NCBI GenBank assembly: GCA_015680685.1
Contig: MNCI01004262.1
Coordinates: forward strand, 642-64,641
Origin: Gnetum montanum
Taxonomy: Eukaryota; Streptophyta; Gnetopsida; Gnetales; Gnetaceae
Direction of reading: 5' to 3'
DNA: 64,000 nucleotides
Of this stretch, positions 1 to 9,866 are shown piece after piece. The position numbers and the translations under genes were made by a program. The notes beneath the pieces are model-generated. The model had not been told where the DNA came from. It did not search any database and saw only the letters and a list, made by a program, of their open reading frames with translations. The first letter of the stretch is position 1; every line of letters begins with the position of its first letter.

Positions 1-1
1 T

Positions 2-442
2 ACCACATGTAGGACAGCTACAGGTAGTACGCCCTATAGTCTGGTTTACGGATCTGAAGCAGTGCTACCTCTCGAATTGCAAATTCCTTCTCTGAGAATG
101 GTCCTCTCCACCATTATAAATGAAGCTCAACACACCGAGGCTCGGATAATGGATTTGGATTCAGTAGAAGAGAAGCGGATACAGGCTCTTGATACGATTG
201 AGACATATCAAGATAAACAGAGACAAAAGCATCATCACAATCTTCAGCAGCGTCCGATCAAAAAAGGAGACCTAGTCCTCAAAGTCGTGCGTGAGCCGGC
301 AAGCAAGTTCTCGGTGAATTGGGAAGGGCCTTTCTCAGTGGTCAACGCATACAGCAACAGAGCTTTCAGACTAGCAGACATCAACGGCAATGAACTACCG
401 AACCCTGTAAATCATGTATATCTGAAGCGGTATTACATTTAG
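2..442 (+). CDS. Element C: 3' end of Ty3/gypsy pol, integrase C-terminal region (partial)
   Basis: The frame is open from the window edge to a TAG at 440-442, giving about 146 residues. It begins in the conserved post-catalytic part of a Tat-type integrase (TATGSTPYSLVYGSEAVLP), continues through a charged helical stretch (KRIQALDTIETYQDKQRQKH) and ends in the SH3-like C-terminal part (GDLVLKV, NWEGPF, HVYLKRYY). The protein would bind element DNA ends during integration in the nucleus. The upstream pol lies outside the window. It closely parallels the integrase tail of element A (33740-34200) but, unlike that copy, has no internal stop, so C is the least decayed Tat-type copy here. Family assignment rests on motif recognition only. 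Confidence 0.88.
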   Translation, partial: TTCRTATGSTPYSLVYGSEAVLPLELQIPSLRMVLSTIINEAQHTEARIMDLDSVEEKRIQALDTIETYQDKQRQKHHHNLQQRPIKKGDLVLKVVREPASKFSVNWEGPFSVVNAYSNRAFRLADINGNELPNPVNHVYLKRYYI

Positions 443-469
443 TAGTATCTACAGCGCGAATAATCAGGT

Positions 470-1366
470 ATGATAGCCATCGTCCGCTACGACGTAAAAC
501 TGGCACCAAGTGTCCGCTACGACGTTAAACTGGCACTGATCATCTGCTACGACGTAAAACTGGCATGCCTTGCACGCATCCGCCATGACGCTAAACTGGT
601 GAGTACTAACTGTCCGCTACGACGTAAAACTGGCAATGTTGTACAAGTCCGCCAAGATGAAAAACCGGCGCCTTTTGCACGCGTCCGCCACGATGCTAAA
701 CTGGCACAGGTAAGTAGCCATCTGCTGAGACGTAAAACCAGCACAGATTTGTCCTTGGGTCACGACATGAAACCGACATCCACAGCACAGTCTGCTGAGA
801 CCATAAATCAGCCTTGCCACCGTCCGCTACGACGTAAAACTAGCATTTCTCGGTTTGCCCGGACTTTAAACTGGGACCATGGTCTGCTGAGACTTAAAAC
901 CAGCAGTGGCAGTCTACCAGGACTCAAAACTGGGACTTACAAGCTGCTGCCATGTAACTCAAGCGAGCGCGATCATCTCTACATGGTTGCACGACCAACG
1001 GGGTGGGATACTGGGATAGCCCTAGCGTCACCACCCCACTGGCATCCTACTGATTCCTCGGACGAGCTGAAGGGCATCTTACTAATCCCTCGGAGATGCC
1101 GTCGCTGCGCCCACTACAGTGGTGGCACCTCTGAGAGTTTAGTCTCGCCAGTCGGAGCCCTGATGAAGTCCTCGCCGGCAACAACCTCGGGACCCTCCGC
1201 CGATCATCGCTATCGAACGTTGGCTTCGCAAATTCATCTGGCTGGTTCCTTGTCTAACCAGTCAGGTGCACTGCGTCTGATGCCTTTTGGCGAAGGTATG
1301 CAGGGCCAATCATCAGGATTGGCAGCCCCAGCCTTACGCTCCAGCTCTTTCTTCATGTCCCAATGA
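470..1366 (+). CDS. Element C: open frame after pol, partly made of tandem repeats
   Basis: A 298-codon frame starts with ATG 28 bp after the pol stop. Its first third encodes repeats such as VRYDVKLA and RHDAKLA, which come from the DNA tandem array beneath it. From about residue 160 the sequence is unrepetitive and I recognise no domain. Repeat spacing starts at 30, 30 and 36 bp but then changes to 34 bp, so the same repeat is later read in another frame. That suggests the frame is a by-product of a CpG-rich, stop-poor array. Element A has no open frame at the matching place. A third element ORF cannot be excluded, but I favour a spurious frame. Confidence 0.25.
   Translation: MIAIVRYDVKLAPSVRYDVKLALIICYDVKLACLARIRHDAKLVSTNCPLRRKTGNVVQVRQDEKPAPFARVRHDAKLAQVSSHLLRRKTSTDLSLGHDMKPTSTAQSAETINQPCHRPLRRKTSISRFARTLNWDHGLLRLKTSSGSLPGLKTGTYKLLPCNSSERDHLYMVARPTGWDTGIALASPPHWHPTDSSDELKGILLIPRRCRRCAHYSGGTSESLVSPVGALMKSSPATTSGPSADHRYRTLASQIHLAGSLSNQSGALRLMPFGEGMQGQSSGLAAPALRSSSFFMSQ
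476..925 (+). repeat. Element C: degenerate tandem array, core GACGTAAAACTGGCA
   Basis: About 15-17 units of roughly 24-36 bp follow the pol stop. The best preserved read GTCCGCTACGACGTAAAAC plus TGGCA; others vary as GACGCTAAACTGG, GAGACGTAAAACCAGCA and GGACTTTAAACTGGGA. The shared core is TWAAACTGGCA. The same core forms an array at the matching position in element A (34220-34612), between protease and RT in A (26578-26912), and in element D (44035-44145). Confidence 0.85.
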
Positions 1367-2041
1367 CTCTATCTCACATCAAATGGCGCTCATTTCGACA
1401 GCCTTGCCCCTTGTTCGCATGAGCAATGGTGTCCTCTGTTTTCTTCTGTGGTTGCAGGCTACTTGCTCCGAGGATGTGGTTCAAAGGTGCGTTCATCTAA
1501 GCGGTGAAGAACAACAGCATTCTGAAATAGCTGCTCAGGTTTGCCCGACCACTTCGAGCTACACGCCTCTGCTTCTCACAAATCCTACCTTTGGCTCTTG
1601 TTTCCCTTCATCCCCACCACCCGCTTTCCATACGCAAAGGCTATATACACAAGTATTCATTTTCTGCACTCGCACTAGCAGAGAGATCACAGAAAGTGAT
1701 GCGCTATGCTCCTTCTGCAAGCATTCCTGTTAGAATCTGTAACAGAGAAATCTCAGATTGATGCACTACGCTCATCTAAAAGCATTCCTGTTGCCCTAAA
1801 TGAGTGTCCATTTCTGTGCGTACGAGCGTATTTCATGCCCCTACCATCATAACTCATTTTTCAGCTTCCTTGAACCTGTTTCCAGCTATGTCCCTCTGTC
1901 TCCCATACCTTCCGGCTTTGCTCTTCCATGTTGATAGGGCAACACTTGAGTAGCCATGGATGGACGCTGTTCTTGCTTCTGCCAATTCGGTGTTTCGCAT
2001 TCTTTGTCGACGTCTTTCGGTCAAGCCCTCTAATCTTCAAC
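1367..2041 (+). other. Element C: 3' untranslated internal region
   Basis: This is non-coding DNA between the tandem array and the polypurine tract. Around 1010-1070 it matches element A near 34725-34775 (both carry a GTGTCACCACCC/GCGTCACCACCCC block followed by a block resembling CATTCTACTAATCC), confirming that both belong to the same 3' region. I see no further gene. Confidence 0.6.
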
Positions 2042-2050
2042 AAATAGGGG
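2042..2050 (+). promoter_or_regulatory. Element C: polypurine tract (plus-strand primer site)
   Basis: AAATAGGGG followed by CCAT lies directly before the LTR start TGAAACACC. The junction matches AAAGAGGGGCTAG before TGAAACAC in element A and AAAGAGGAGCCAA before TGAAACA in element D. Confidence 0.75.
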
Positions 2051-2321
2051 CCATTGAAACACCGTGAAAATTACGAGTCGGCCTCAGGCAAAGATTCGCA
2101 ATTCAAGCACAAGTGTGCATCAGCTTTGTTCAGGGACAAGTTTACGCTCTATTATGCACGGTAGCGTAATGAGCGTAATAAGCTCCAAAGTAGTCGAAGG
2201 CAGAGTCTAGAGCAGCATAACAGTGTGACACTTTTTCTCATGGCGTATGAATAACTTGTTTTTACGCTCGTTACGCAGCGGTGCGTACCATTGCGTATTT
2301 CATCATTAAAGCTAGGCATTG

Positions 2322-2555
2322 TTTACGCTTCATCACGCGCAGCTGCGTAGTGAGCGTAAGTTACACATTGTTTACGCTTCATCATGCGCAGCTGCGTAGT
2401 GAGCGTAAGTTACACATTATTTACGCTTTGTCACGTGCAGCTGCGTAGTGAGCGTAAGTTGCACATTATTTACGCTTCGTTACGCGCAGCTGCGTAATGA
2501 GCGTAAGTTAGACATTGTCTACGCTTTGTTACGCGCAGCTGCGTAGTGAGCGTAA
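2322..2555 (+). repeat. LTR of C: five 49-bp palindromic repeats
   Basis: Units start near 2322, 2371, 2420, 2469 and 2518. Each holds an imperfect palindrome of about 38 bp, TTACGCT...AGCGTAA, centred on GCAGCTGCG. A related but irregular TACGCTC/GAGCGTA pair precedes the array (2140-2185). The position, in U3 some 250 bp upstream of the TATA box, suggests an enhancer-like or hairpin-forming role; this is inference. Confidence 0.9.
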
Positions 2556-2799
2556 AACAATTTTGAGCCTATTGTTTTTTATACCGGATTACGCTCATAC
2601 ACGCAACACAACGCGGATGAGTCTAATACAACCTGAAAGCAATTGAAGCACGCTCAACATGTACCTGCTCTTCACACGCACAACGCGCAAACGAGCGTGT
2701 TGTGCATAGTCACAGTTTGACTTAAAATGGTCAATGGGACCCGAAATGTTCGGGACCCACATCATCAGGGTTGCGCCTCTTCCATGGAGTGTTACGGCT

Positions 2800-2808
2800 T
2801 ATAAATAC
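2800..2808 (+). promoter_or_regulatory. LTR of C: TATA box
   Basis: TATAAATAC in a GC-richer setting, at the same relative place as TATAAATACC in both LTRs of element A. It marks the likely U3/R boundary region. Confidence 0.7.
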
Positions 2809-3668
2809 CTCAGTTGACAAAGGCACAAGGGTTGGCAAATCAGAGAAGCAGAGCCATTTTTCTAAGCACCAGAGCACTTATCACTTTTGTTGGCGAGAAG
2901 TCAAAGGGGCAAGAGCATTTTCTGAGCAAGGAAGCATACCTTGAGCGGAGAAACAAAGAGCAACCTTTTGGCAACTGCCGACAGCACCATCCTTCAGCAA
3001 GAACAGAGCACAGTGCGCTTGAGCCTTAGCAATAGGAGAAATCATTCCTTCGGAGAAGATACGACCTTTCTCCTTTAGCGATCGCTGCCCTGAGCAGAAC
3101 CTACTCAAGGCAAAGGAGCAGAACAAGGATTGTGAGATTGTCTCACCCAGTTTGCAGACTCTATCGGTCAGAAACAGTTGATCGGCAGACTTCAGAGCTT
3201 GACCATCCTTGCATCCCAGCTTTGGCCTACGAGGTAGATCGGACTTCTGTCTAGACAGTTTCCTTGTTGTTTTGTGCTCATTTTTTGCATCAAGTTATTG
3301 GGGGTCTCTCCCATTGTAACGTGACATATAAATCATACATTCTTTCAAAAATCGAAGCATAGATCTTTGAAAATCATGCGTTTCTCTCCTGATTAGCATC
3401 TCTTCAGTGTGTTTGACGTTATCATTGTAGCGGTCCATCCATGTCGTTTTCCTCCCATTTCACAATCCCCCGAATCAAATCGTAGCATGCAAAGATCCGT
3501 AATCTTCATCGTTTTACTGACCTGTAAGTCCCTGTCTGATCGACAAGACCGTTCATGGCGCCACGGATTCACTTTTTCCAGCATAGCCCTCGCACGGATC
3601 CGTGGTTAAAACTATATACACGGAACCTCGATCGGTATTTCCAGCTGCCGATGTTTTCTGTCGTTACA

Positions 3669-3726
3669 CCTACCTGATATCATTGTCAGGAACTCGAGGA
3701 CGAGTTTTCATTCAGTCATGGGGGTA
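3669..3726 (+). mobile_element. Element B3: last 58 bp of internal region with polypurine tract
   Basis: The stretch from AGGAACTCGAGGACGAG to ATGGGGGTA matches, base for base apart from a few changes, the sequence before the 3' LTR of B4 (reverse strand, 59051-59095). ATGGGGGTA at 3718-3726 is the polypurine tract. Everything upstream is replaced by element C. Confidence 0.8.
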
Positions 3727-3751
3727 TGATGAGACGCGACATGCACTGGGC

Positions 3752-3803
3752 CGCGATATCGCGTCTTTCCCTGTGATATCGCGTATGCGATATCGCGTCC
3801 CGC
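3752..3803 (+). promoter_or_regulatory. B-family LTR: GCGATATCGC palindrome cluster upstream of TATA
   Basis: Three copies of a GATATCGCG-type palindrome (CCGCGATATCGCG, TGATATCGCG, TGCGATATCGCG) lie within 52 bp, ending 10 bp before the TATA box at 3813. Decayed versions sit at the same place in the 56-kb solo LTR and in B4 (58980-59040, reverse strand). Binding-site function is inference. Confidence 0.6.
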
Positions 3804-3812
3804 TGCCATATC

Positions 3813-3820
3813 TATAAATA
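3813..3820 (+). promoter_or_regulatory. B3 LTR: TATA box
   Basis: TATAAATA followed by AGAGGCGGC. The matching reverse-strand boxes in other copies are 15555-15564, 43440-43449, 56771-56778 and 58941-58953. Confidence 0.65.
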
Positions 3821-4067
3821 AGAGGCGGCACTCCCGTCATTTCCCAATCTTGGCTAGAAGTAGCGAAGCTCTGGCAGATTGATCACTCCAGAGTTAGAAT
3901 TTTTCCCATGTGCCCGTAGTAGGAGTCCTAGAGTGAACGGCTCTTTATTCGAGCAACTTGTAAACCTGAACCCAAGTTGTGTACGGCAATAAAGATGAAC
4001 TTGATTGGATAAACCTTGCAGCATGTGGTTTCATTTATTGCTTTCATTTACTGCTTTCCTAGTGCGT

Positions 4068-4480
4068 TCAAGTACGACTTGATTACGAGCATCTACGGAC
4101 GTGTACGGCTACTCAAAGAATCGGCTGCTTGACGCAATGCATGAGTACGACTCAATTATGAGCATTGGCTGCATGGTAACCTAGTAGCGTATTCCAAGAT
4201 TCTGCGCTTGGTAATCCCAGTCGTAGTCTGATGTGTACGGCTAGTTGAGGAATCGGCTACTCATTGCTAGGCTAGACGTGTGATAAGTACAACTTAGTTA
4301 CGAGCACCTACGGGTGTGTACGGCTGGCTAAGGAATCGACTGCTTATCACACATAGGCTAAATAGGTGCCTCAGTATGACCACTTCGAGCACTTGTGTTA
4401 CGTGTGGCAATCCCAATAATGATTAGCGTTTGGTAAGCCGCAGTTGCATAGTTCAGGGTGTGTCCGGCAAGTGGGAACAG
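4068..4480 (+). repeat. B3 LTR: internal tandem duplication of about 208 bp
   Basis: AGTACGACTTGATTACGAGC at 4068 and AGTACAACTTAGTTACGAGC near 4277 begin two diverged copies. Both continue into TGTACGGCT and AATCGRCTGCTT. Only one copy is present in the shorter B-family LTRs. Confidence 0.7.
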
Positions 4481-4780
4481 ATGCTGACGCTAGTTAACTT
4501 AGACTTAGGACATTAGTTAGAGTTAGCTTAGTTTCTCAACCCTTTCCCCTGATAGCATAGGAGATAAGCTGAAAATACCAAAAAAATCACATACCTCAGA
4601 CTTGCTTAACCATACACCGTGACACTTACAAGCAAGCCTGGGAAGATAACGAACGATTAACCCCAAGTGTTTCTTGTGGTGTTAAGGCATTTAGTCTGCG
4701 GAGTTCGACCGGATCGTGCGTGCACGCTCATATTCGTATGGTTGAGTGTAGGGGTACCTCGCCACTCATCATTTATTCAG

Positions 4781-5194
4781 ATGGAAAGAAAAGCTCAAGA
4801 GTTATATGATTTGATCAAAGCCAAAAGACAGCAACTACCTTAGTATAAACAAGGTTTTCTTGATATGATGATGATGTTCATTTTGAGGATTATGAATGAA
4901 ACTACTAGAAAGAAGTTAGAATTTGAGAAAGCTTGTTATACTATAGGGGTTGCATTGATTAGAATAAATAATCCTATAACAAAATCAGGCTTTGAAGAAG
5001 TTATTAAGAAGCTTGATAGTATTGAACCAGATTTAATGAATCAGGTTATTAAGATTCTTATTAATCATGGGAGGTTGTCTCAACAGTTGGTGATAAAAGG
5101 GATCCAAGTTTAGAAAATAGGAAAAATCTATCAAGAGGTGGAACAGTTAGTTAATGACTTGCAATTATATGAGACGAATGTGAGGAGTTTATAG
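4781..5194 (+). pseudogene. Decayed small ORF, helical protein of unknown function
   Basis: One frame from ATG 4781 to TAG 5194 covers 137 codons and is broken only by TAG at 4841 and TAG at 5111. Both could be CAG changed by one base. The 82-residue middle piece (4865-5113) is intact. The composition is charged and leucine/isoleucine-rich and looks helical (GFEEVIKKLDSIEPDLMNQV). It starts 10 bp after the B3 LTR, so the LTR may have inserted in or just before it. I do not recognise the family. It could be a host gene fragment or an ORF of another mobile element. Confidence 0.45.
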
Positions 5195-8100
5195 CCTTAA
5201 ATTTTGTAACTGTTGTAACTACTAGAAAATAATATAGAAATCCCAAAGTAGATTTGTTATAGGGGGAAAAAATTTTGAAGAGAGAACAAATCTTGCAAAA
5301 ACTCTTTTATATAATGGTATTTTAAATGATTTTTATCTATCTCTTTTAGTTTTAATTCCTTAGTTATAATTTCTAGTTAAATAGCTTTTCTATGTTGTCC
5401 ACCTTTAATATTGCATAGCTACATATGAATGGATTACTAGTTTTGGAATATGTCATTTTCTCTATGATTGGAGGTTTATAATATTTCTATTATTCTGGTT
5501 GAATGGGATAGCTCTGATAAGTGCCAATTTTGAATTATCTTAACGTAGGAAATGTTGTTATCTTTACATGATTTTCAGCTTTTTCAAATAATCTTTATAC
5601 TTCAGTCTCTTGCACTATTTAGCAAAGCTTTTCTAGTCTAGCATCGGAAAGTTAGCTATAGATAATTCAAAATCTAAGATTGACATTTCCTATAAAATCA
5701 TTCATTCAATATATATGTATGTTGTGCAAGATTTAAAGCTAGCTTTAGAAGAAGAGCTATATGATTTATTTAATTATGCTACGAAATAGCTAAGAGGAAT
5801 AGTTATTAGCCATACATAAGACAATAATTCCTTATAAATATTTTATTACTTAGTGAATTTATTTTTATTGTTAAACATGTTTGGCCATATTGAGCTCATT
5901 AGAAACCAACCTGAGGCTATATAGGGGTATCCATGCCTTGGTGGTACCAGAGACTAGCAACCATCTAAAATGAGTTATTTAAGTTGTCTTTGTGGTTGTG
6001 TCATAATCCTTTCCATAACAATTTCCATTTTCTATCTCATATTCTACTATTCCTCTAGTTATTTTCTTCCTATTTTCCTATTCTATCTACCTCATTGTAC
6101 TCTATTTTCTAAACATAATTGATTAGGATTTTGAATGACTAAATATCTCATTGCTTCATGTGAGGGTTTGATTGAGCATATTATTGAGTGGGACAAGGAG
6201 GGGTTATTTTAATAGAACATATGTCATACTTTNCAGTGGGACAAGGAGGGGTTATTTTAATAGAACATATGTCATACTTTTTTATCATAAAATATGGAAG
6301 AGATATCCATGTCCCACTTCTATGACAAAGCACCATCCTCATCATACATGTATGGGTGATATCCTCTTTTCTTCCCCTAATTTTTAACTTTCTAGTTTTT
6401 CATCCTATAACTTCTACTATCTTGTACTATATTTATCTTTTCTTTTTATCATCCCCTCTCCTCATCTATTTCCATTCCTCTCTATATTTAGCATTAGTGA
6501 GGTTGAACTTATGTCTCTTCCTCAATGTAGTAATGAAGTGTTGAGTGTAGAGTAACATAAGAAATGTGAAATTTACATATGAGTGAGGTAAGGAAAAGGT
6601 CAACTTTGGGGATCTAATTGTGTCCCATTTTTATGAGATAGCACCCCACTATTGATATTAGGAATGTCCCTAACATACTTTCCTTTATTTTATTACTTTC
6701 TCTTTTTGCTTTCGACTATCTTTCTTTCATTCTCTATCTATTTCTTCATTTCTACTTTAAATTCATAAGGCCAAATAAGTGCCTCTACTTTACTCTAATG
6801 AGGGTGTAACTAAGAGAATTAAGTAGATTATGGAGTGTTATATCTACATTTATATGTGTGCTTTATGGGATATAGTCATGCCTCACTTTTATGATGTATC
6901 ACTCCACTGTAGATGTAACAACGATGTTCCAAAATTTTTCCCCTATCATCCCCCTTCATTTAATCCTCTTGAAAGTACCTACCATCTCGTACCTTTTATT
7001 GATGAATTCTCCTTCAGCTTTTCAGCAATATCCATCAAGGGGTAGCAATGTTGTATCCACTTTGACTTTTTCTACATAAGTTAGAGTTTTGAATATGCTT
7101 TGTGGATTCTTAGCTCAAAGCCATCTTTAGTAGTTGAGATTCGCAATCTTGCATCATATGCAACATAGTTTCTGGATCTCCATCTTTAACTTGCTAGAAG
7201 TGACATTTCATATCCATACTAGCATTATTTTGGCTCATGATCTATAGCTCCTAGTTTCGACACTCAACATTACCTCTAACATTGATTTTATCTTCAACTT
7301 TTGACATCTAGTATTAATTTTACTTTTGATGTCTAGCATCAAATTTTTCTTTTTTAGCTTTTCAATATTCAACATTAGCTATCTCTTCAACATCTCGTAT
7401 CAATCTTGGTTTCGATGTTCAGCATCTATTTTCATGAAAAATATCTACACATCAATTCTCCTATCCAAAATCTTCTAGAATATTCTAGAAGATTTTGTGC
7501 ATCCCAATGCATTTTTTCTTCATGCTCTACAAGGTTTTTTTATCTATAAATAGAAGGATACTTATAAAAACAAAGGGATTGGCTTTTTGATGGTTGACAT
7601 CTAGTAACACTTGGTTGGGTTTTGGAAAATTTAGTTTGTACTTTTAGCTAAAAATTAACTCTTCAGCTTTCTTTCTCTACTACGTAGTATAGTTAGCATC
7701 TTTTGTAATTGGTGATTTGGAAGTCCTTTTCAAAGATATTACCTTTCTATTTAATAAGTGCTCTTCCTCTAGAGATATCAAATCCTCTAATTTTAACCCT
7801 TTTTCTTTGCTAATGCTATTCTCCTAACACACAAAGAATTTTCTCACAATCAAGTTAACACATCAATCTAATCCATTTCTCTACTTGGCTAGCTTCTAAA
7901 TATGCAATTGTTCTTATCAAATCTACATCAAGTACATGCATCAAAGAAAAAATGGGGTAATATATCTTCTCATCAAATGCCTTTAATTCCTAGTACATGT
8001 CCTAGAAAATATTTAGCATGTTCCTATTCTTTGATTTTCTTTATAATCTAGATTTTCCTAGTCATTTCTATTTCTGGTGTTGTCTATATTTGTTTTAGAT

Positions 8101-8946
8101 CTTTTTTCTCCATTTCCCTCTAGGAATTTCCACATTAATGAAATAGATTTATTTTTTCTTTTACATATCATTTTCTAAACATTTCTATTTCCAACCACAT
8201 GATTATTCTTTTCTATGCTATATAAGATCCTATTTCATTTTGTTTTAGGTTATACATGTTTTTTGTACATTTCTATTTTACTTCGCTTAGCTATTTTATG
8301 TGTGCATGTTTCTCTTTCCACTTAATACCTACTAATGTTTGGTAAAAATTTTTAGCTTAGATTGTTAGATTTTTCAAATGATCTAGAATTTTTCTTTCGA
8401 TTTAAGGAAAATTAGTTTTCCTATACCGTTTGGTAACCACGAGGTTACATAACTCAATTTCATGTTAGGTTGTGTCAAATCTTAAATTATGATGATTCTT
8501 ACTACAATAATGTCAATACAATGAGCTTAGTTAATGCAACCCTACCAATGAAACAACATTAATGCAAGAGAAAAACCCTATATATATACTATTTTTGAGA
8601 ACTAGAGCCATTTCAACTATGATATCTAGCATAGCAAATGACAAATTTCAACCATTTGAAAATCTATAAGCTCTACATCATGGGAGCACCTATTTTGTAA
8701 TTTGAAACCTTTCACAAACCCCAAATTTTGAATGCTTAAGGTAGTTAACATTAATAAATAATTAAAGTAATACAAAATTAAGCTAACTTAATGTTCTTGG
8801 GATCTCTAAGGCATTATACCATAATTACTTAGGGGATTTAACATCAAATTTTCCCAAATTAGGCCAATTTTAAAGGACAATTGAGGGCCAAAACTCTTAT
8901 GAAATTCATTTAGAAAATGATAAAGTGCTCATTAATGTAATTAAAT
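5195..8946. other. AT-rich DNA without recognisable genes
   Basis: No frame with coding character was found. The stretch holds a perfect 46-bp duplication around an N (6187-6280), three diverged copies of a ~260-310 bp unit marked by ATGTCCCACTTCTATGA-like text (6309, 6620, 6878), and a short irregular repeat of CGATGTTCAGCATC-like words (7255-7440). The open frames at 6172-7079 fall inside these repeats and are not credible genes. Confidence 0.5.
6187..6280. repeat. Perfect 46-bp direct repeat flanking an N: probable assembly artefact
   Basis: The 46 bases at 6187-6232 recur without change at 6235-6280, separated only by N and C. Neighbouring repeats are heavily diverged, so perfect identity beside a gap character points to overlapping contig ends joined without merging. 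Confidence 0.8.
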
Positions 8947-9866
8947 ATGGCATCCAAGAAAGTCCTAGAGACAAGTGGGCTATCCCAAAGAAGGGAAAAT
9001 GAACCACAAGATAGACAAGGATGAGGATGTTAGTAAGAGAAAAAATTAAAAACTTCCCATGTAACTAGACCTATAAGGAAGGTACAAGAGGTGGAATTTG
9101 TTAGGAAACTTTCCATTGCTAAGACTAATTAATTCAAGTAATATGAAAAACCAAGGAAAAGATCAACTCTTGAAGTAATTCTTATAGAAGTCTACTTAAA
9201 GAAGACCTAGACCAAGGAGATCTAGAGTTCTGTGCTCTAAGAACTAAGCTTTGGACCCTTATTAGAGTTTGCACCTCTAGAATATCAAGATCAAATACAA
9301 ACATCTCTACTATGGTTCATCATCTCAACTAATGGAGAATGGTATTGAGGAAAAATGTATATCTTTTGGAATAATCACCTGAAAGATGTAATGGTTAATA
9401 TCAAAGGTATCATAATCTCCTATTAAGTAGAAGTCATTGCAAAAGTCTTGGGAAACCCAAATGTAAAAACAAAGATTACAAAGGTGTCCATCTAATTAGA
9501 TCAAGGAATTAAGAAGAAGTGCATGCAACAATGCAACAAGGTAAATAAGAAAGAATATAATGAGCTCACATAAGCTAAGATAATCCATTTCAAGATCACA
9601 TCATATGATCTTAATCCAACTGTATGACCAAGCAAGATTACATCCTCCTTAGCAACGACATATGCAGCACTTAGTAATCACTTCCTAGTTAATCAACCAC
9701 AACTTATTTTCTTGAATATAGAGAAGAGATTTAAAGAAAATGAAAAGGACAAAAATATGTTTTTCTTTCCATTTTTAAACAAGATAATCTAGAAAAGGGA
9801 AGGGATCACATGCTACTTAAATGATGTTCTTTCAAGAGTCACCACTACATCTTGATAAGAGATTAT
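8947..9866 (+). pseudogene. Decayed protein-coding gene, possibly a plant transposon-associated domain
   Basis: A single frame can be followed from ATG 8947 to 9851, about 300 codons, with roughly 16 stops that nearly all lie where CAA, CAG, CGA or TGG would change by one transition. The start reads MASKKVLETSGLSQRRENE. The middle contains NIKGIIIS...VEVIAKVLGNP and later DLNPTV...SKITSSLATTYAALSN. This layout resembles the plant transposon-protein family often annotated beside gypsy elements (PF20167-like); that is a weak, unverified likeness. Two more stops follow at 9852 and 9855, shortly before element D interrupts the region at 9867; coding-like sequence resumes beyond it near 52140. Confidence 0.5.
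9862..9866. repeat. Candidate target-site duplication, left of D
   Basis: ATTAT here against ATAAT at 51599-51603 on the other side of D: four of five bases agree. Weak alone, but it sits exactly at the LTR ends. Confidence 0.4.

Larger units (their letters stand above)
2055..3668 (+). mobile_element. Element C: 3' LTR (1,614 bp)
   Basis: The LTR runs from TGAAACACCGTG to GTCGTTACA, the same ends as the LTRs of element A (TGAAACACC to GTCGCTACA). It holds five 49-bp hairpin repeats (2322-2555), a TATA box at 2800 and a GA-rich stretch downstream. CpG is frequent and TACGCTC/GAGCGTA palindromes are intact, so this copy is much younger than A. The flank at 3669 belongs to a B-family element, so C is inserted in B3; the other target-site copy lies outside the window. 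Confidence 0.88.
3727..4771 (+). mobile_element. Element B3: 3' LTR of the Athila-like B family (1,045 bp)
   Basis: The LTR begins TGATGAGACGCGAC and ends CTCGCCACTCATCA, giving the 7-bp inverted termini TGATGAG/CTCATCA. A TATA box lies at 3813 (TATAAATAAG), preceded by several GATATCGCG palindromes. It is about 220 bp longer than the other B-family LTRs because a ~208-bp unit is duplicated inside it (4068-4480). CpG is well preserved, so it looks young. The 3' flank (TTTAT at 4772) has no partner in the window. Confidence 0.88.

Noticed and set aside
6172-7079. Cluster of 60-71 codon frames
   Set aside because: They fall in an assembly duplication and in low-complexity pyrimidine-rich repeats, with no shared frame or motif.
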